The position numbers were made by a program, and so were the translations under genes. The notes beneath the pieces are model-generated. The model did not search any database, had not been told where the DNA came from, and saw only the letters and a program-made list of their open reading frames with translations. A DNA stretch of 41,658 nt from Bacteroidales bacterium (lineage in GTDB: Bacteria > Bacteroidota > Bacteroidia > Bacteroidales > UBA932), in contig JAQXJU010000113.1 of the NCBI GenBank assembly GCA_029009115.1, positions 1 to 41,658 of the forward strand. The letters run 5' to 3'. This document shows, in pieces, positions 24,617 to 32,692 of the stretch (within the stretch, counting starts at the first letter, position 1; each line of letters begins with the position of its first letter).

Positions 24617-25745
24617 GATACTTGCTGCAGGTGCCGTCCTGCTTGCTCTTGTCTCCTGCTCAAAGAGCACCCGCATCAGCGGAACCCTCAGCGATGCCCC
24701 CGGCAGGGAGGTAATTGTCAAACTTCTCGATGTAAACAGGTATTCCGTGCTTGATACCCTGACTACCGACGCCCAGGGGCGTTTCTCCTGCAAGGTAGAT
24801 GTCAGCGAGGGGCAGCCCGAGTTCATATACCTCTTCAGCGGCGATACCAAGCTCGCTTCGCTCCTTCTTGAAGCAGGCGACAAGGTTACTGTTGTTGCAG
24901 ATACCCTCGGCAACTACGAGGTCGAAGGCAGCGAGGAGTCTCTCAGGCTCCGTCAGGTGGAGCAGAGTTTCTCGTCATTCGCATCGGGTATGATAGCCCT
25001 TTCTGAAGAGTACGATGCCGCACAGAATTCCGAGAGCCAGCGTGCATCGGTCAATACCGAGATCACCCGTCTGTTCATCAACCACTACAGGGAGTGCATC
25101 AAGTACATCAATACCTATCCCAAGTCTCTGACCTGCATACCTGTGCTGTATGAGAGCCTGAACGAGTATTCGCCCGTGTTCTCGCAGCCCACCGATGCCC
25201 TGCACTTCCGTATGGTCTGCGATTCGCTGAAGACCGTCTATCCTGAGTCCCGCTACGTGAAGGCACTTGAGAAGGAAACTGCTCGCCGCGAGAACCTGAT
25301 GCAGCTGAATATGCGCATAGGCAGTGCCGATCCCGTCGGCTTCCCCGAAATAGAGATGCCCGACCAGAGCGGCCGGAAGGTCAAGTTGAGCACTATTGAG
25401 GCCAAAGTGATCTTGCTTCATTTCTGGGATGCCTCGGAGCCTACCCAGAAGATGCTCAACATCGATGAACTGCTCCCCATCTACAAGCAGTATCATTCGC
25501 GCGGATTCGAGATTTATTCGGTATGCGTGACTCCCGACAAGTCACTCTGGGCGTCGGTATTGAAGGCCCAGAAGCTGCCCTGGATTAATGTCAATGACGG
25601 CCTTGGAGCGGGTTCTCCTGCCATTCGCCTCTACAACATCACAGCAGCTCCTACCTCCTTCCTGATTGCCGAAGGTTCAATAAGGGATGTCCGTCTTTCG
25701 GGCCCCGAGGCTTTGAAGAAGGAACTCTCAAAACTGCTTAAGTAA
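24603..25745 (+). CDS. DUF4369/TlpA-like thioredoxin-fold lipoprotein lacking CxxC
   Basis: The 380-residue product starts with a lipoprotein signal peptide ending LVSC, with the lipidated Cys near residue 19. The N-terminal beta-rich domain (about 20-110) resembles DUF4369. A helical region follows, and then a C-terminal thioredoxin-like fold (about 245-380) with the cis-Pro-type loop TAAPTSFLI. At the position of the active-site WCxxC, near residues 274-283, the sequence is HFWDASEPTQK, so both redox cysteines are missing. It therefore cannot be a normal thiol oxidoreductase. Such Cys-less forms are known among bacteroidetal TlpA-like lipoproteins, and their role is unclear. It is the last gene of the greA unit. 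Confidence 0.85.
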   Translation: MKSYKILAAGAVLLALVSCSKSTRISGTLSDAPGREVIVKLLDVNRYSVLDTLTTDAQGRFSCKVDVSEGQPEFIYLFSGDTKLASLLLEAGDKVTVVADTLGNYEVEGSEESLRLRQVEQSFSSFASGMIALSEEYDAAQNSESQRASVNTEITRLFINHYRECIKYINTYPKSLTCIPVLYESLNEYSPVFSQPTDALHFRMVCDSLKTVYPESRYVKALEKETARRENLMQLNMRIGSADPVGFPEIEMPDQSGRKVKLSTIEAKVILLHFWDASEPTQKMLNIDELLPIYKQYHSRGFEIYSVCVTPDKSLWASVLKAQKLPWINVNDGLGAGSPAIRLYNITAAPTSFLIAEGSIRDVRLSGPEALKKELSKLLK

Positions 25746-25786
25746 TCTTTGCAGGCTGCCATGGGACGATTCCCGGGGACTTGCGC

Positions 25787-26473
25787 TCAGAATAGTTTCT
25801 TACGGCTCACGGTCGCTACGAAGTCCTTCAGGTAGAAGGGTTCGAAGTAGGCCGTGTTCTCGTAGTGCCCGCCTTTGAACTCCCTCAGGGCGGGTGCAAG
25901 CATAGATGCGGCATCGGGGCAGGTCTGCTCGATTGCGGCATCGGGGAGCATCTCGGAGCATTTGGCGGCACCGTCGCCAATCAGCAGTATCCGGCCTTTG
26001 GAGCGTTGCTCGCGGAAACTGTCTTCGGTAATGACTACCGGCTCTATCTCGCCGCTCTGCACTCCGTCGGGGCTGAAGACCGCCGAATAAACTTCCATCC
26101 TCCGGGCATCGATAACCGGGATTATGGCACTGCAGTCAGCAGGGACCTTCCCCGTTGATATGGCCTTGGCCACGAGCACCTCAAGAGAACTGACTGCAAG
26201 AAGGGGCAGGCCGGCTCCGAAGCAAAGGCCCTTGGCTGTCGATACCCCCACCCTGAGTCCTGTGTATGACCCGGGACCCTTGCTGACGCATACAGCATCG
26301 CAGTCGCGTACCTTGAGTCCCCTTTCCGAGAGCATCTGCTCCACGAAAGGCGCTGTCATTGAGGCGTGGGCCCGTGGCGATGTGCTTTCGCGCCGGGCTG
26401 TCACTTCTCCGTCCTCGACAAGTGCAGTCGAACAGAGGGCGGTGGAGGTTTCGATAAGGATTAGCCTATGCAT
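25787..26473 (-). CDS. tsaB: tRNA threonylcarbamoyladenosine biosynthesis protein TsaB
   Basis: TsaB is the inactive ASKHA-fold partner of TsaD needed for the t6A37 modification of ANN-decoding tRNAs. The sequence opens MHRLILIETSTALCSTAL and contains SKGPGSYTGLRVGVSTAKGL, split here as SKGPGSYTGLRVG and STAKGL, both diagnostic. DARRMEVYSAVF follows, as usual in TsaB. I chose the ATG at 26473, which overlaps the cvpA stop codon (228 residues); a TTG two codons upstream is also in frame. Length is normal. It is co-transcribed with cvpA and convergent with the lipoprotein gene across 41 bases. Confidence 0.95.
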   Translation of the reverse strand: MHRLILIETSTALCSTALVEDGEVTARRESTSPRAHASMTAPFVEQMLSERGLKVRDCDAVCVSKGPGSYTGLRVGVSTAKGLCFGAGLPLLAVSSLEVLVAKAISTGKVPADCSAIIPVIDARRMEVYSAVFSPDGVQSGEIEPVVITEDSFREQRSKGRILLIGDGAAKCSEMLPDAAIEQTCPDAASMLAPALREFKGGHYENTAYFEPFYLKDFVATVSRKKLF

Positions 26474-26960
26474 TGACAATCAGACTTTTAAGATAAGGGA
26501 ACACTTTCAGGGCAAATCCCTTGAGGGCTATATATACGGGCGAGCCTTCGAGCAGTTCTGGCCTTACGAGTTCCCACCTGGCATTGAAATTCTCGAAGAT
26601 GCTTATCACCAAGCCGAGAAGCAGAGCGGCCTTGAAAATGGCAAAGATGAATCCCAGTACCCTGTTTACCCATCCGAGGGTAGCAAGTTCAAGCACTCCG
26701 CTCAGAATCTTGCCCACCAGAGCAAGTAGCAATATGGTGATAATCAGTATAATTGCAAAGCTTATAACGTGGAGCCACTTTTCGTCGAGATTAAGCCCCG
26801 GGGCCATAAGGACCGAGAGTTTCTCGGAAAACTTGAAAGCCAGCCAGGTCCCGAGAATCACAGATGCCAGCCCGGCAGCCTGTTGTATGAAACCTTTCGA
26901 GATGCCGGTAATCAGGGCAGGAATGAAACAGACCAGAAGAATGATGTCCAGCACACTCAT
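26466..26960 (-). CDS. CvpA family inner-membrane protein
   Basis: This 164-residue protein has four predicted membrane segments: about 3-24, 28-47, 63-87 and 103-127. It has the family-typical opening MSVLDIILLVCFIPALITGISKG, read from residue 1, followed by GFIQQ. CvpA proteins were first tied to colicin V production in E. coli and affect envelope integrity and biofilm growth; the biochemical role is unresolved. I chose the ATG at 26960 rather than an upstream in-frame start at 26996, because the latter would lie in the divergent promoter region. The gene overlaps tsaB by eight bases. Confidence 0.88.
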   Translation of the reverse strand: MSVLDIILLVCFIPALITGISKGFIQQAAGLASVILGTWLAFKFSEKLSVLMAPGLNLDEKWLHVISFAIILIITILLLALVGKILSGVLELATLGWVNRVLGFIFAIFKAALLLGLVISIFENFNARWELVRPELLEGSPVYIALKGFALKVFPYLKSLIVNA

Positions 26961-26978
26961 ATTTCGTGAAATTATGAT

Positions 26979-26986
26979 TATCTTTG
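26979..26986 (+). promoter_or_regulatory. -7 promoter element upstream of ileS
   Basis: TATCTTTG lies 27 bases before the ileS start in the cvpA-ileS divergent gap. It is separated by only seven bases from the oppositely oriented cvpA -7 box. No TTTG is seen at 20 bases upstream. Confidence 0.65.
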
Positions 26987-26993
26987 TAGTCTG

Positions 26994-27025
26994 CAAAAAT
27001 AGGTAATTTTTTTATGAGTTTCAAA
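26994..27025 (-). promoter_or_regulatory. Promoter for cvpA-tsaB, overlapping the ileS start
   Basis: On the minus strand, TTTG (27025-27022) lies within the first ileS codons and is followed after 20 bases by TATTTTTG (27001-26994). Both boxes and the spacing match the consensus. Transcription would start near 26990, giving a leader of about 30 bases to cvpA. Confidence 0.7.
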
Positions 27026-30000
27026 GAGTATAAGGGTCTGGACCTTGTGGCTGTGGGGAACGAAGTTCTTGCCCGCTGGAAGGAAAGGAACAGTTTCGCC
27101 AGATCTCTCGAACTGAGGGAAGGCGCTCCTGAGTTCATATTCTTCGAAGGACCTCCGTCCGCGAACGGAATGCCCGGTATCCACCACGTAATGGCCCGTT
27201 CCATCAAGGACTCAATTTGCCGTTACAAGACACAGTCCGGATTCAAGGTCCGCCGCCGTGCAGGCTGGGATACCCACGGTCTGCCTGTCGAACTCGGAGT
27301 CGAGAAAAAACTCGGAATCACCAAGGAAGATATAGGCAAGAAGGTATCTGTGGCCGAGTACAACCGCTGCTGCCGCGAGGAGGTTATGAAGTACACCAAA
27401 GAGTGGCGTACCCTCACCGAGCGCATTGGTTATTGGGTGGATATGGACGACCCTTACATCACCTATGACAACCGCTATATCGAAACCCTGTGGTACCTGC
27501 TCAAAGACATCTACTCGAAGGGTTATCTCTATAAGGGAAAATCAGTCCAGCCTTATTCTCCCGCCGCAGGCACGGGTCTCAGCTCGCACGAACTGAACCA
27601 GCCCGGATGCTACCGCGACGTCAAGGACACTACCTGCTGCGCCCAGTTCAAGGTGGTGGGTGAGGAGAATCTGTACTTCCTTGCCTGGACAACCACTCCC
27701 TGGACCCTTCCCTCGAATACAGCCCTGTGCGTAGGCCCCGACATCGATTATGTCAAGGTCCGCAGTGCCAATCCCTATACCGGGCAAAGCGCAACATACA
27801 TACTTGCAGAGGCCCTTGTGGGCAACTGGTTCAACGGAAAAGTTCCTTTCGAGGTACTTGACTGGAAGGCAAAGGGCCGCGAGCTCGAAGGAATGCGCTA
27901 CGAGCAGCTCATCCCCTGGTTCCGCCCTGACGAAGGTGCTTTCAGAGTCATTCTCGGCGACTATGTGACAACTGAAGACGGAACCGGAATCGTGCACATC
28001 GCCCCCACCTTCGGTGCCGATGACGCCAAGGTAGCAAAGGCTGCCTCGGTTCCCGCCCTGTTCGTAACCGATGCGAACGGCAATCCCCAGGCCCAGGTTG
28101 ACCCTCAGGGAAGGTTCTTCCGCATCGAAGACCTCGACCCCGCATATGTGGCCGACAGGGTAAGCCCCGAGTACTCCGAGTGGGCCGGAAGATACGTCAA
28201 GAATGCCTATGACGACACCCTCCCTGCCGATGCTCCGACCCTCGACGTGGATATATGCGTGATGCTCAAGGGACAGAACAAGGCCTTCCGCATCGAAAAG
28301 CACGTTCATACCTATCCCCACTGCTGGCGTACCGACAAGCCCGTTCTGTACTACCCCCTGAATTCCTGGTTCATCAAGGCTTCTGCCGTGCGCGAGAAGA
28401 TGATGGAACTCAACTCGCAGATAGTCTGGAAGCCTGAGGCCACAGGCACGGGACGCTTCGGCAAGTGGCTCGAGAACATCCAGGACTGGAACCTCAGCCG
28501 CAGCCGTTACTGGGGCACTCCTCTGCCCATCTGGCGCAGCGAGGACGGACGCGAGGAGAAGTGCATAGGCTCGCTCGCCGAACTGTATTCTGAAATCGAA
28601 AAGAGCGTCAAAGCCGGGGTAATGGAATCGAATCCTCTGAAGGACAATGGATTCGACCCTTCGGATATGAGCCTTGAAAATTATTCCCGAATCGACCTTC
28701 ACAGGCCCTATGTCGATAACATATTCCTGGTTTCGGACAGTGGCCGCAAGATGGTCAGGGAGTCTGACCTCATCGACGTGTGGTTCGACTCCGGAGCCAT
28801 GCCTTATGCCCAGACCGGGCTGCGAGGCAAGGACTCGGCCGATTTCGGCTCCACAGCCGACTTTATTGCCGAGGGAGTGGATCAGACCCGCGGGTGGTTC
28901 TACACCCTCCACGCCATACACACTATGGTCAGCGGGACTCCTGCCTTCAAACGGGTAATCTCCAACGGGCTTGTGCTCGACAAGAACGGCGACAAGATGT
29001 CAAAGCGTCTGGGCAATGCCGTGGATCCTTTCAAGTGCCTCGACAGCTACGGACCCGACGCCCTGCGCTGGTATATGCTTACCAATGCCCAGCCCTGGGA
29101 CAACCTCAAGTTCGACGAGAGCGGGGTGGTTGAGGTCAGCCGCAAGTTCTTCGGAACCCTGTACAACAGCTATTCTCTCTTTGCGCTGTATGCTAACATC
29201 GATTCCTTCGACCCCAAGGCTCCTCTTCTGCCTTTTGAAGAAAGACCTGAGTTTGACAAGTGGCTCGAGAGTAAGCGCAATACACTCATATCCAAGGTTA
29301 TAGCTTGCTACGAAGACTATGATGTCACCGGTGCCGGACGCCTTGTCCAGGATTTTGTATGCGACGATTTCAGCAACTGGTACGTCCGTCTCAACAAGAA
29401 GCGTCTGTGGGGCACGGGAATGACTCCCGACAAGCTTTCGGCCTATCAGGCCATGTATGCCACCCTTAAGACCGTGGCCCTTCTGTCCGCTCCCATAGCG
29501 CCATTCTTTGCAGAAAGGCTCTATCTCGACCTTGTCCCTGAAGCCGAATCGGTGCATTTCGAGGCTATGCCCGTTTGCGACGAAAGCCTTGTAAGCAGCG
29601 AGCTCGAGGCGAGGATGGCTCTTGCCCAGAAGGCCTGTTCTATGGTTCTTGCCCTTCGCAAGAAGGTGGGTATCAATGTCAAGAAGCCTCTGCCCCGCCT
29701 GATGGTGCCTGTGCTTGACGAGAGAATGAAAGACCGTCTTGACTCGGTTCGCGACGTTATTCTTGCAGAGGTCAATGTCAAGGAGCTCCAGCTCATCAGC
29801 GAGACTGCCGGTATCATTACCAAAAAGATAAAGCCCAACTTCCGCAATCTGGGCAAGGTATATGGCGCGAGGATGAAGGAGATAGCAGCGGCTTTCCAGA
29901 AACTCAGCCAGCAGGAGATTTCCCAAATGGAGGCCTGCGAGGATGACTATGTGCTCAGCCTTCCCGGCGGTGATGTCGTGCTTGCCAGAACCGACTATGA

Positions 30001-30370
30001 GATTCATTCAGAGGATATGCCCGGATGGCTCGTCGCTTCCGAAGGTCCTCTTACAATAGCCCTCGACGTTACCCTCACCCCCGAACTCATCGAGGAGGGC
30101 AATGCCAGGGAACTGGTCCGTCCCATCCAGAATCTCCGCAAGGAGCTCGACTTCGATGTCACGGACCGCATTCATACCGAAATATTTGCTGACGGACAGT
30201 CTTACGACGAGATCAGCGCTTCGCTTGCACGCTTTTCGGACTATGTTTCAGCCCAGACCCTGTCTCTGGATGTGGTGCTGAGGCCTCTTTCCGAAGCCTG
30301 TGCCGATGCCGCCGAGGTCGAATGGAACGACTCCGTCATCAAGATAATAATAACCAAAGTCAAACAGTAG
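27014..30370 (+). CDS. ileS: Isoleucyl-tRNA synthetase, type 2 (IleRS2) with GxHH signature
   Basis: IleRS charges tRNA-Ile and edits valine. At 1118 residues, with PPSANGMPGIHHVMARSIKD near the N-terminus, this is the long eukaryote-like type 2 enzyme found in many Bacteroidota. The class I signature, usually HxGH, reads G55-I56-H57-H58: the first and third positions are swapped. The second signature KMSKR is at 661-665. The editing domain (about 190-420) contains WTTTPWTLPSNTALCVGP and a GTGIVHIAPTFGADD block. An anticodon-binding domain and a C-terminal extension (about 950-1118) follow. Type 2 enzymes are naturally less sensitive to mupirocin, and the GxHH form is linked to very high resistance. 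The gene leads ileS-dksA-like-lspA. Confidence 0.97.
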   Translation: MSFKEYKGLDLVAVGNEVLARWKERNSFARSLELREGAPEFIFFEGPPSANGMPGIHHVMARSIKDSICRYKTQSGFKVRRRAGWDTHGLPVELGVEKKLGITKEDIGKKVSVAEYNRCCREEVMKYTKEWRTLTERIGYWVDMDDPYITYDNRYIETLWYLLKDIYSKGYLYKGKSVQPYSPAAGTGLSSHELNQPGCYRDVKDTTCCAQFKVVGEENLYFLAWTTTPWTLPSNTALCVGPDIDYVKVRSANPYTGQSATYILAEALVGNWFNGKVPFEVLDWKAKGRELEGMRYEQLIPWFRPDEGAFRVILGDYVTTEDGTGIVHIAPTFGADDAKVAKAASVPALFVTDANGNPQAQVDPQGRFFRIEDLDPAYVADRVSPEYSEWAGRYVKNAYDDTLPADAPTLDVDICVMLKGQNKAFRIEKHVHTYPHCWRTDKPVLYYPLNSWFIKASAVREKMMELNSQIVWKPEATGTGRFGKWLENIQDWNLSRSRYWGTPLPIWRSEDGREEKCIGSLAELYSEIEKSVKAGVMESNPLKDNGFDPSDMSLENYSRIDLHRPYVDNIFLVSDSGRKMVRESDLIDVWFDSGAMPYAQTGLRGKDSADFGSTADFIAEGVDQTRGWFYTLHAIHTMVSGTPAFKRVISNGLVLDKNGDKMSKRLGNAVDPFKCLDSYGPDALRWYMLTNAQPWDNLKFDESGVVEVSRKFFGTLYNSYSLFALYANIDSFDPKAPLLPFEERPEFDKWLESKRNTLISKVIACYEDYDVTGAGRLVQDFVCDDFSNWYVRLNKKRLWGTGMTPDKLSAYQAMYATLKTVALLSAPIAPFFAERLYLDLVPEAESVHFEAMPVCDESLVSSELEARMALAQKACSMVLALRKKVGINVKKPLPRLMVPVLDERMKDRLDSVRDVILAEVNVKELQLISETAGIITKKIKPNFRNLGKVYGARMKEIAAAFQKLSQQEISQMEACEDDYVLSLPGGDVVLARTDYEIHSEDMPGWLVASEGPLTIALDVTLTPELIEEGNARELVRPIQNLRKELDFDVTDRIHTEIFADGQSYDEISASLARFSDYVSAQTLSLDVVLRPLSEACADAAEVEWNDSVIKIIITKVKQ

Positions 30371-30374
30371 CACT

Positions 30375-30773
30375 ATGGCAGAAGAGAAAGTACGTTATTC
30401 TGATGAGGAGCTTGCCGAGTTCAAGACCATCATCGAGGATATGTTGACTAAGGCCAAGGCCGAGTACAACACCCTTCGTCGTGTAGTTATGCACAACGGC
30501 ACCAACGATATCGAGGACACTTCCCCTTCTTTCAAGACGGTTGAAGACGACGGCGCCAACCAGCTCTCCAAAGAGGAGGCAAGCCAGCTGGCACAGAGGC
30601 AGTACAAGTTTATCCAGAACCTTGAGTCTGCACTTGTCCGTATCGAAAACAAGAGTTACGGCATATGCCGTGTCACCGGTAAACTCATCCCCAAGGAGAG
30701 GCTCCGCCTTGTCCCTCACGCCACCCTCACAGTAGAGGCCAAGGAGATGCTTTCCAGAAACGGCAAGAACTGA
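30375..30773 (+). CDS. DksA/TraR-family RNA polymerase-binding protein with degenerate zinc site
   Basis: This 132-residue protein has an N-terminal helical coiled coil (about 8-95) and a C-terminal region YGICRVTGKLIPKERLRLVP, which aligns with the DksA zinc finger. DksA normally uses four cysteines (CxxC...CxxC); here only the first Cys remains and the second is Thr (CRVT), with no pair further on. The rest of the finger is well kept, suggesting a metal-independent fold rather than decay. The family binds the RNA polymerase secondary channel and, with ppGpp, tunes initiation; whether this form does so is unknown. It lies between ileS and lspA, a conserved order in this phylum. Confidence 0.88.
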   Translation: MAEEKVRYSDEELAEFKTIIEDMLTKAKAEYNTLRRVVMHNGTNDIEDTSPSFKTVEDDGANQLSKEEASQLAQRQYKFIQNLESALVRIENKSYGICRVTGKLIPKERLRLVPHATLTVEAKEMLSRNGKN

Positions 30774-30775
30774 GA

Positions 30776-31384
30776 ATGAAACTCTCCAAAGGGCATAAAC
30801 TGCTCATTTTGGGAATATTGCTTGTTATCATTGATCAGGTTGCAAAATACCTGGTCAAGACCAATATGACCCTTGGCGAGCAGTTCAACGTAATAGGAAA
30901 CTGGTTCCGCATACTCTTTGTCGAGAACGAGGGCATGGCCTTCGGAATGAAGTTCGGAGGCAAGGTCGGGAAACTGATTCTGACCCTGTTCCGTCTGGTT
31001 CTTTCTGGGGCTCTCATATGGTGGATATCCTCACTTTTAAAGAAGAAGGAGACTCCCACAGGAGTACTCGCAGGGCTTACCCTGATTACCGCAGGAGCCA
31101 TAGGAAATCTTATAGACTGTATGTTCTACGGTCTTATCTACTCTCCTTCGGGCTGGAACGAAGTGGCTTTCCTCGGAGGGCACTACGCTCCTATGATGTT
31201 CGGCAAGGTAGTGGATATGCTGTACTTTCCTATTATCAACACTACCTGGCCAGAATGGATGCCTCTTGTCGGAGGCAAAGCCTTTACCTTCTTCGACCCG
31301 GTATTCAATTTCGCCGACAGTTGCGTAACGGTAGGCGCAGCCTATCTGTTGCTCTTCCAATACAAATTCTTTACAAACAATTAA
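30776..31384 (+). CDS. lspA: Lipoprotein signal peptidase (signal peptidase II)
   Basis: LspA is an inner-membrane aspartyl protease that removes the signal peptide from prolipoproteins after diacylglyceryl transfer. The 202-residue protein has four hydrophobic segments, near 8-26, 62-88, 98-118 and 178-198. The catalytic Asp pair is Asp114 in GNLIDCMFYG and Asp181 in FNFADSC. It is longer than E. coli LspA (164) owing to a periplasmic insertion around 120-170, common in Bacteroidota. Substrates in the window include the three predicted lipoproteins. It is two bases downstream of the dksA-like gene. Confidence 0.95.
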   Translation: MKLSKGHKLLILGILLVIIDQVAKYLVKTNMTLGEQFNVIGNWFRILFVENEGMAFGMKFGGKVGKLILTLFRLVLSGALIWWISSLLKKKETPTGVLAGLTLITAGAIGNLIDCMFYGLIYSPSGWNEVAFLGGHYAPMMFGKVVDMLYFPIINTTWPEWMPLVGGKAFTFFDPVFNFADSCVTVGAAYLLLFQYKFFTNN

Positions 31385-31396
31385 TTTCTAAACACA

Positions 31397-32578
31397 ATGA
31401 TCAAAGGTTGGAGATGGTTCGGCCCGAAAGACCCGATTACCCTGTCTGCACTCAGACAGATCGGCGTCGAGGGCATCGTAACCGCACTTCACGACATTCC
31501 CAACGGGGAAGTCTGGCCTCTCGAGAGGATACTCGAGATGAAGAATCTCATCGAGTCTTACGGTATGAAGTGGACCGTAGCCGAGAGTCTTCCTGTATCC
31601 GAGGCCATCAAGTATGCAGGGCCCGAAAGAGATGCCCTTATCGAGAACTACAAAATCAGCCTCGCCAATATGGGCAAGGCCGGCGTGAAGACTATCTGCT
31701 ACAACTTCATGCCTGTCCTTGACTGGGCCCGCACCGACCTGGAGTGGCCCTGCGCCGACGGTACCGGAACACTGTACTTCGACAAGGTCCGCTTCGCTTA
31801 TTTCGATATCCACGTTCTTGGCCGCAAGAATGCCCGCAACGACTGGGACGAGAAGACTCTCGAGGGAGTTGACAAACTCGCCCAGACCATTACCCAGGCC
31901 GAGATTGACGATCTCATCAACTCGATCATCATCAAGACCCAGGGCTTTGTGAACGGCAACTTCCACGAGGGAGACCTGAATCCTGTAGGAATGTTCAACG
32001 AACTTCTCGCCCAGTACGACGGAATCACCCGCGATACTCTCCGCGAGAATCTCCGTTATTTCCTCGAGGCCATTATGCCCGTCTGCGACGAATATGACAT
32101 CAATATGTGCATCCACCCCGACGATCCCCCTATGCAGATTTTCGGACTGCCTCGCATCATCACCTGCGCCGAGGACATACGCTGGATGCTCAATGCAGTT
32201 GACAATCCCCACAACGGTCTGACCTTCTGCGCCGGTTCGCTCTCGGCCGGTATCCAGAACGATTGCGTTTCTATGGCCAAAGAGTTCGCTCCCCGAACCC
32301 ACTTCGCTCATCTGCGCAGCTGCCAGATCTTCCCCGACGGCAATTTCTGCGAGGCCCGTCATACCGAAGGCCGCGCAAATCTTCCCGAGCTCATCCGTAT
32401 CTTCGAGAAGCAGAATCCCAATCTCCCTATGCGTCCCGACCACGGCCGTATGATGCTGGGAGACGAAACCAAGGGATACAATGCCGGTTACGGTTTCCAC
32501 GGACGTATGCTTGCCCTTGCCCAGGTTGAGGGAATGCTTGCCGTAGTCCGCGACGAAATTGCTCACGGAAAGTGCTAG
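31397..32578 (+). CDS. uxuA: Mannonate dehydratase
   Basis: UxuA dehydrates D-mannonate to 2-keto-3-deoxygluconate in glucuronate catabolism. The 393-residue TIM-barrel protein opens with WRWFGPKDPITLSALRQIGV and contains the hallmark MCIHPDDPP, a metal-binding region, as well as FIAH-type segments such as THFAHLRS and the C-terminal DHGRMMLGD. Length matches E. coli UxuA. It starts 12 bases after lspA, so it probably shares transcription with the ileS unit. No uxuB, uxaC or kdgK gene accompanies it in the window, which is unusual for this enzyme. A strong hairpin follows 43 bases after the stop. Confidence 0.93.
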   Translation: MIKGWRWFGPKDPITLSALRQIGVEGIVTALHDIPNGEVWPLERILEMKNLIESYGMKWTVAESLPVSEAIKYAGPERDALIENYKISLANMGKAGVKTICYNFMPVLDWARTDLEWPCADGTGTLYFDKVRFAYFDIHVLGRKNARNDWDEKTLEGVDKLAQTITQAEIDDLINSIIIKTQGFVNGNFHEGDLNPVGMFNELLAQYDGITRDTLRENLRYFLEAIMPVCDEYDINMCIHPDDPPMQIFGLPRIITCAEDIRWMLNAVDNPHNGLTFCAGSLSAGIQNDCVSMAKEFAPRTHFAHLRSCQIFPDGNFCEARHTEGRANLPELIRIFEKQNPNLPMRPDHGRMMLGDETKGYNAGYGFHGRMLALAQVEGMLAVVRDEIAHGKC

Positions 32579-32611
32579 TGTAGTAGTGATAGCTGCCTGA
32601 GTGCAGAAATC

Positions 32612-32619
32612 TATCTTTG
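32612..32619 (+). promoter_or_regulatory. -7 promoter element directly before hairpin, upstream of Na/Pi cotransporter
   Basis: TATCTTTG followed by CA is the commonest phylum -7 form. The perfect hairpin starts two bases after it, so a transcript from here would begin inside the stem. No TTTG is found 20 bases upstream. Confidence 0.5.
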
Positions 32620-32620
32620 C

Positions 32621-32652
32621 AAGGCCGGACAAATTATGATTTGTCCGGCCTT
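32621..32652 (+). terminator. Perfect 14-bp inverted repeat: probable uxuA terminator or 5' hairpin of the next transcript
   Basis: The arms AAGGCCGGACAAAT (32621-32634) and ATTTGTCCGGCCTT (32639-32652) are exact reverse complements with a 4-base loop (TATG). The stem is followed by CTTTG rather than a long T-run. It could terminate the ileS-uxuA transcript. If the TATCTTTG box in front of it is used, it could instead form the 5' end of the cotransporter mRNA. Confidence 0.65.
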
Positions 32653-32657
32653 CTTTG

Positions 32658-32665
32658 TAAATTTG
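32658..32665 (+). promoter_or_regulatory. Second candidate -7 element upstream of Na/Pi cotransporter
   Basis: TAAATTTG fits TAnnTTTG and lies five bases after the hairpin and 27 bases before the cotransporter ATG. This spacing to the start is typical and would leave the hairpin as a terminator of the upstream unit. There is no TTTG at the expected upstream distance. Confidence 0.5.
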
Positions 32666-32692
32666 AGGGATTTTCGACCAAAACGCATAATA

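Noticed and set aside
25744..25751. AATCTTTG before the convergent tsaB end as a promoter
   Set aside because: It mismatches the first consensus base, has no upstream box and faces no same-strand gene until ileS. An antisense RNA from here is possible but unsupported.
27542..28921. Open frame of 459 codons on the minus strand within ileS
   Set aside because: It is fully antisense to an unmistakable IleRS and its product shows no recognisable domain. Strong GC bias at third codon positions removes stop codons on the opposite strand and explains its length.
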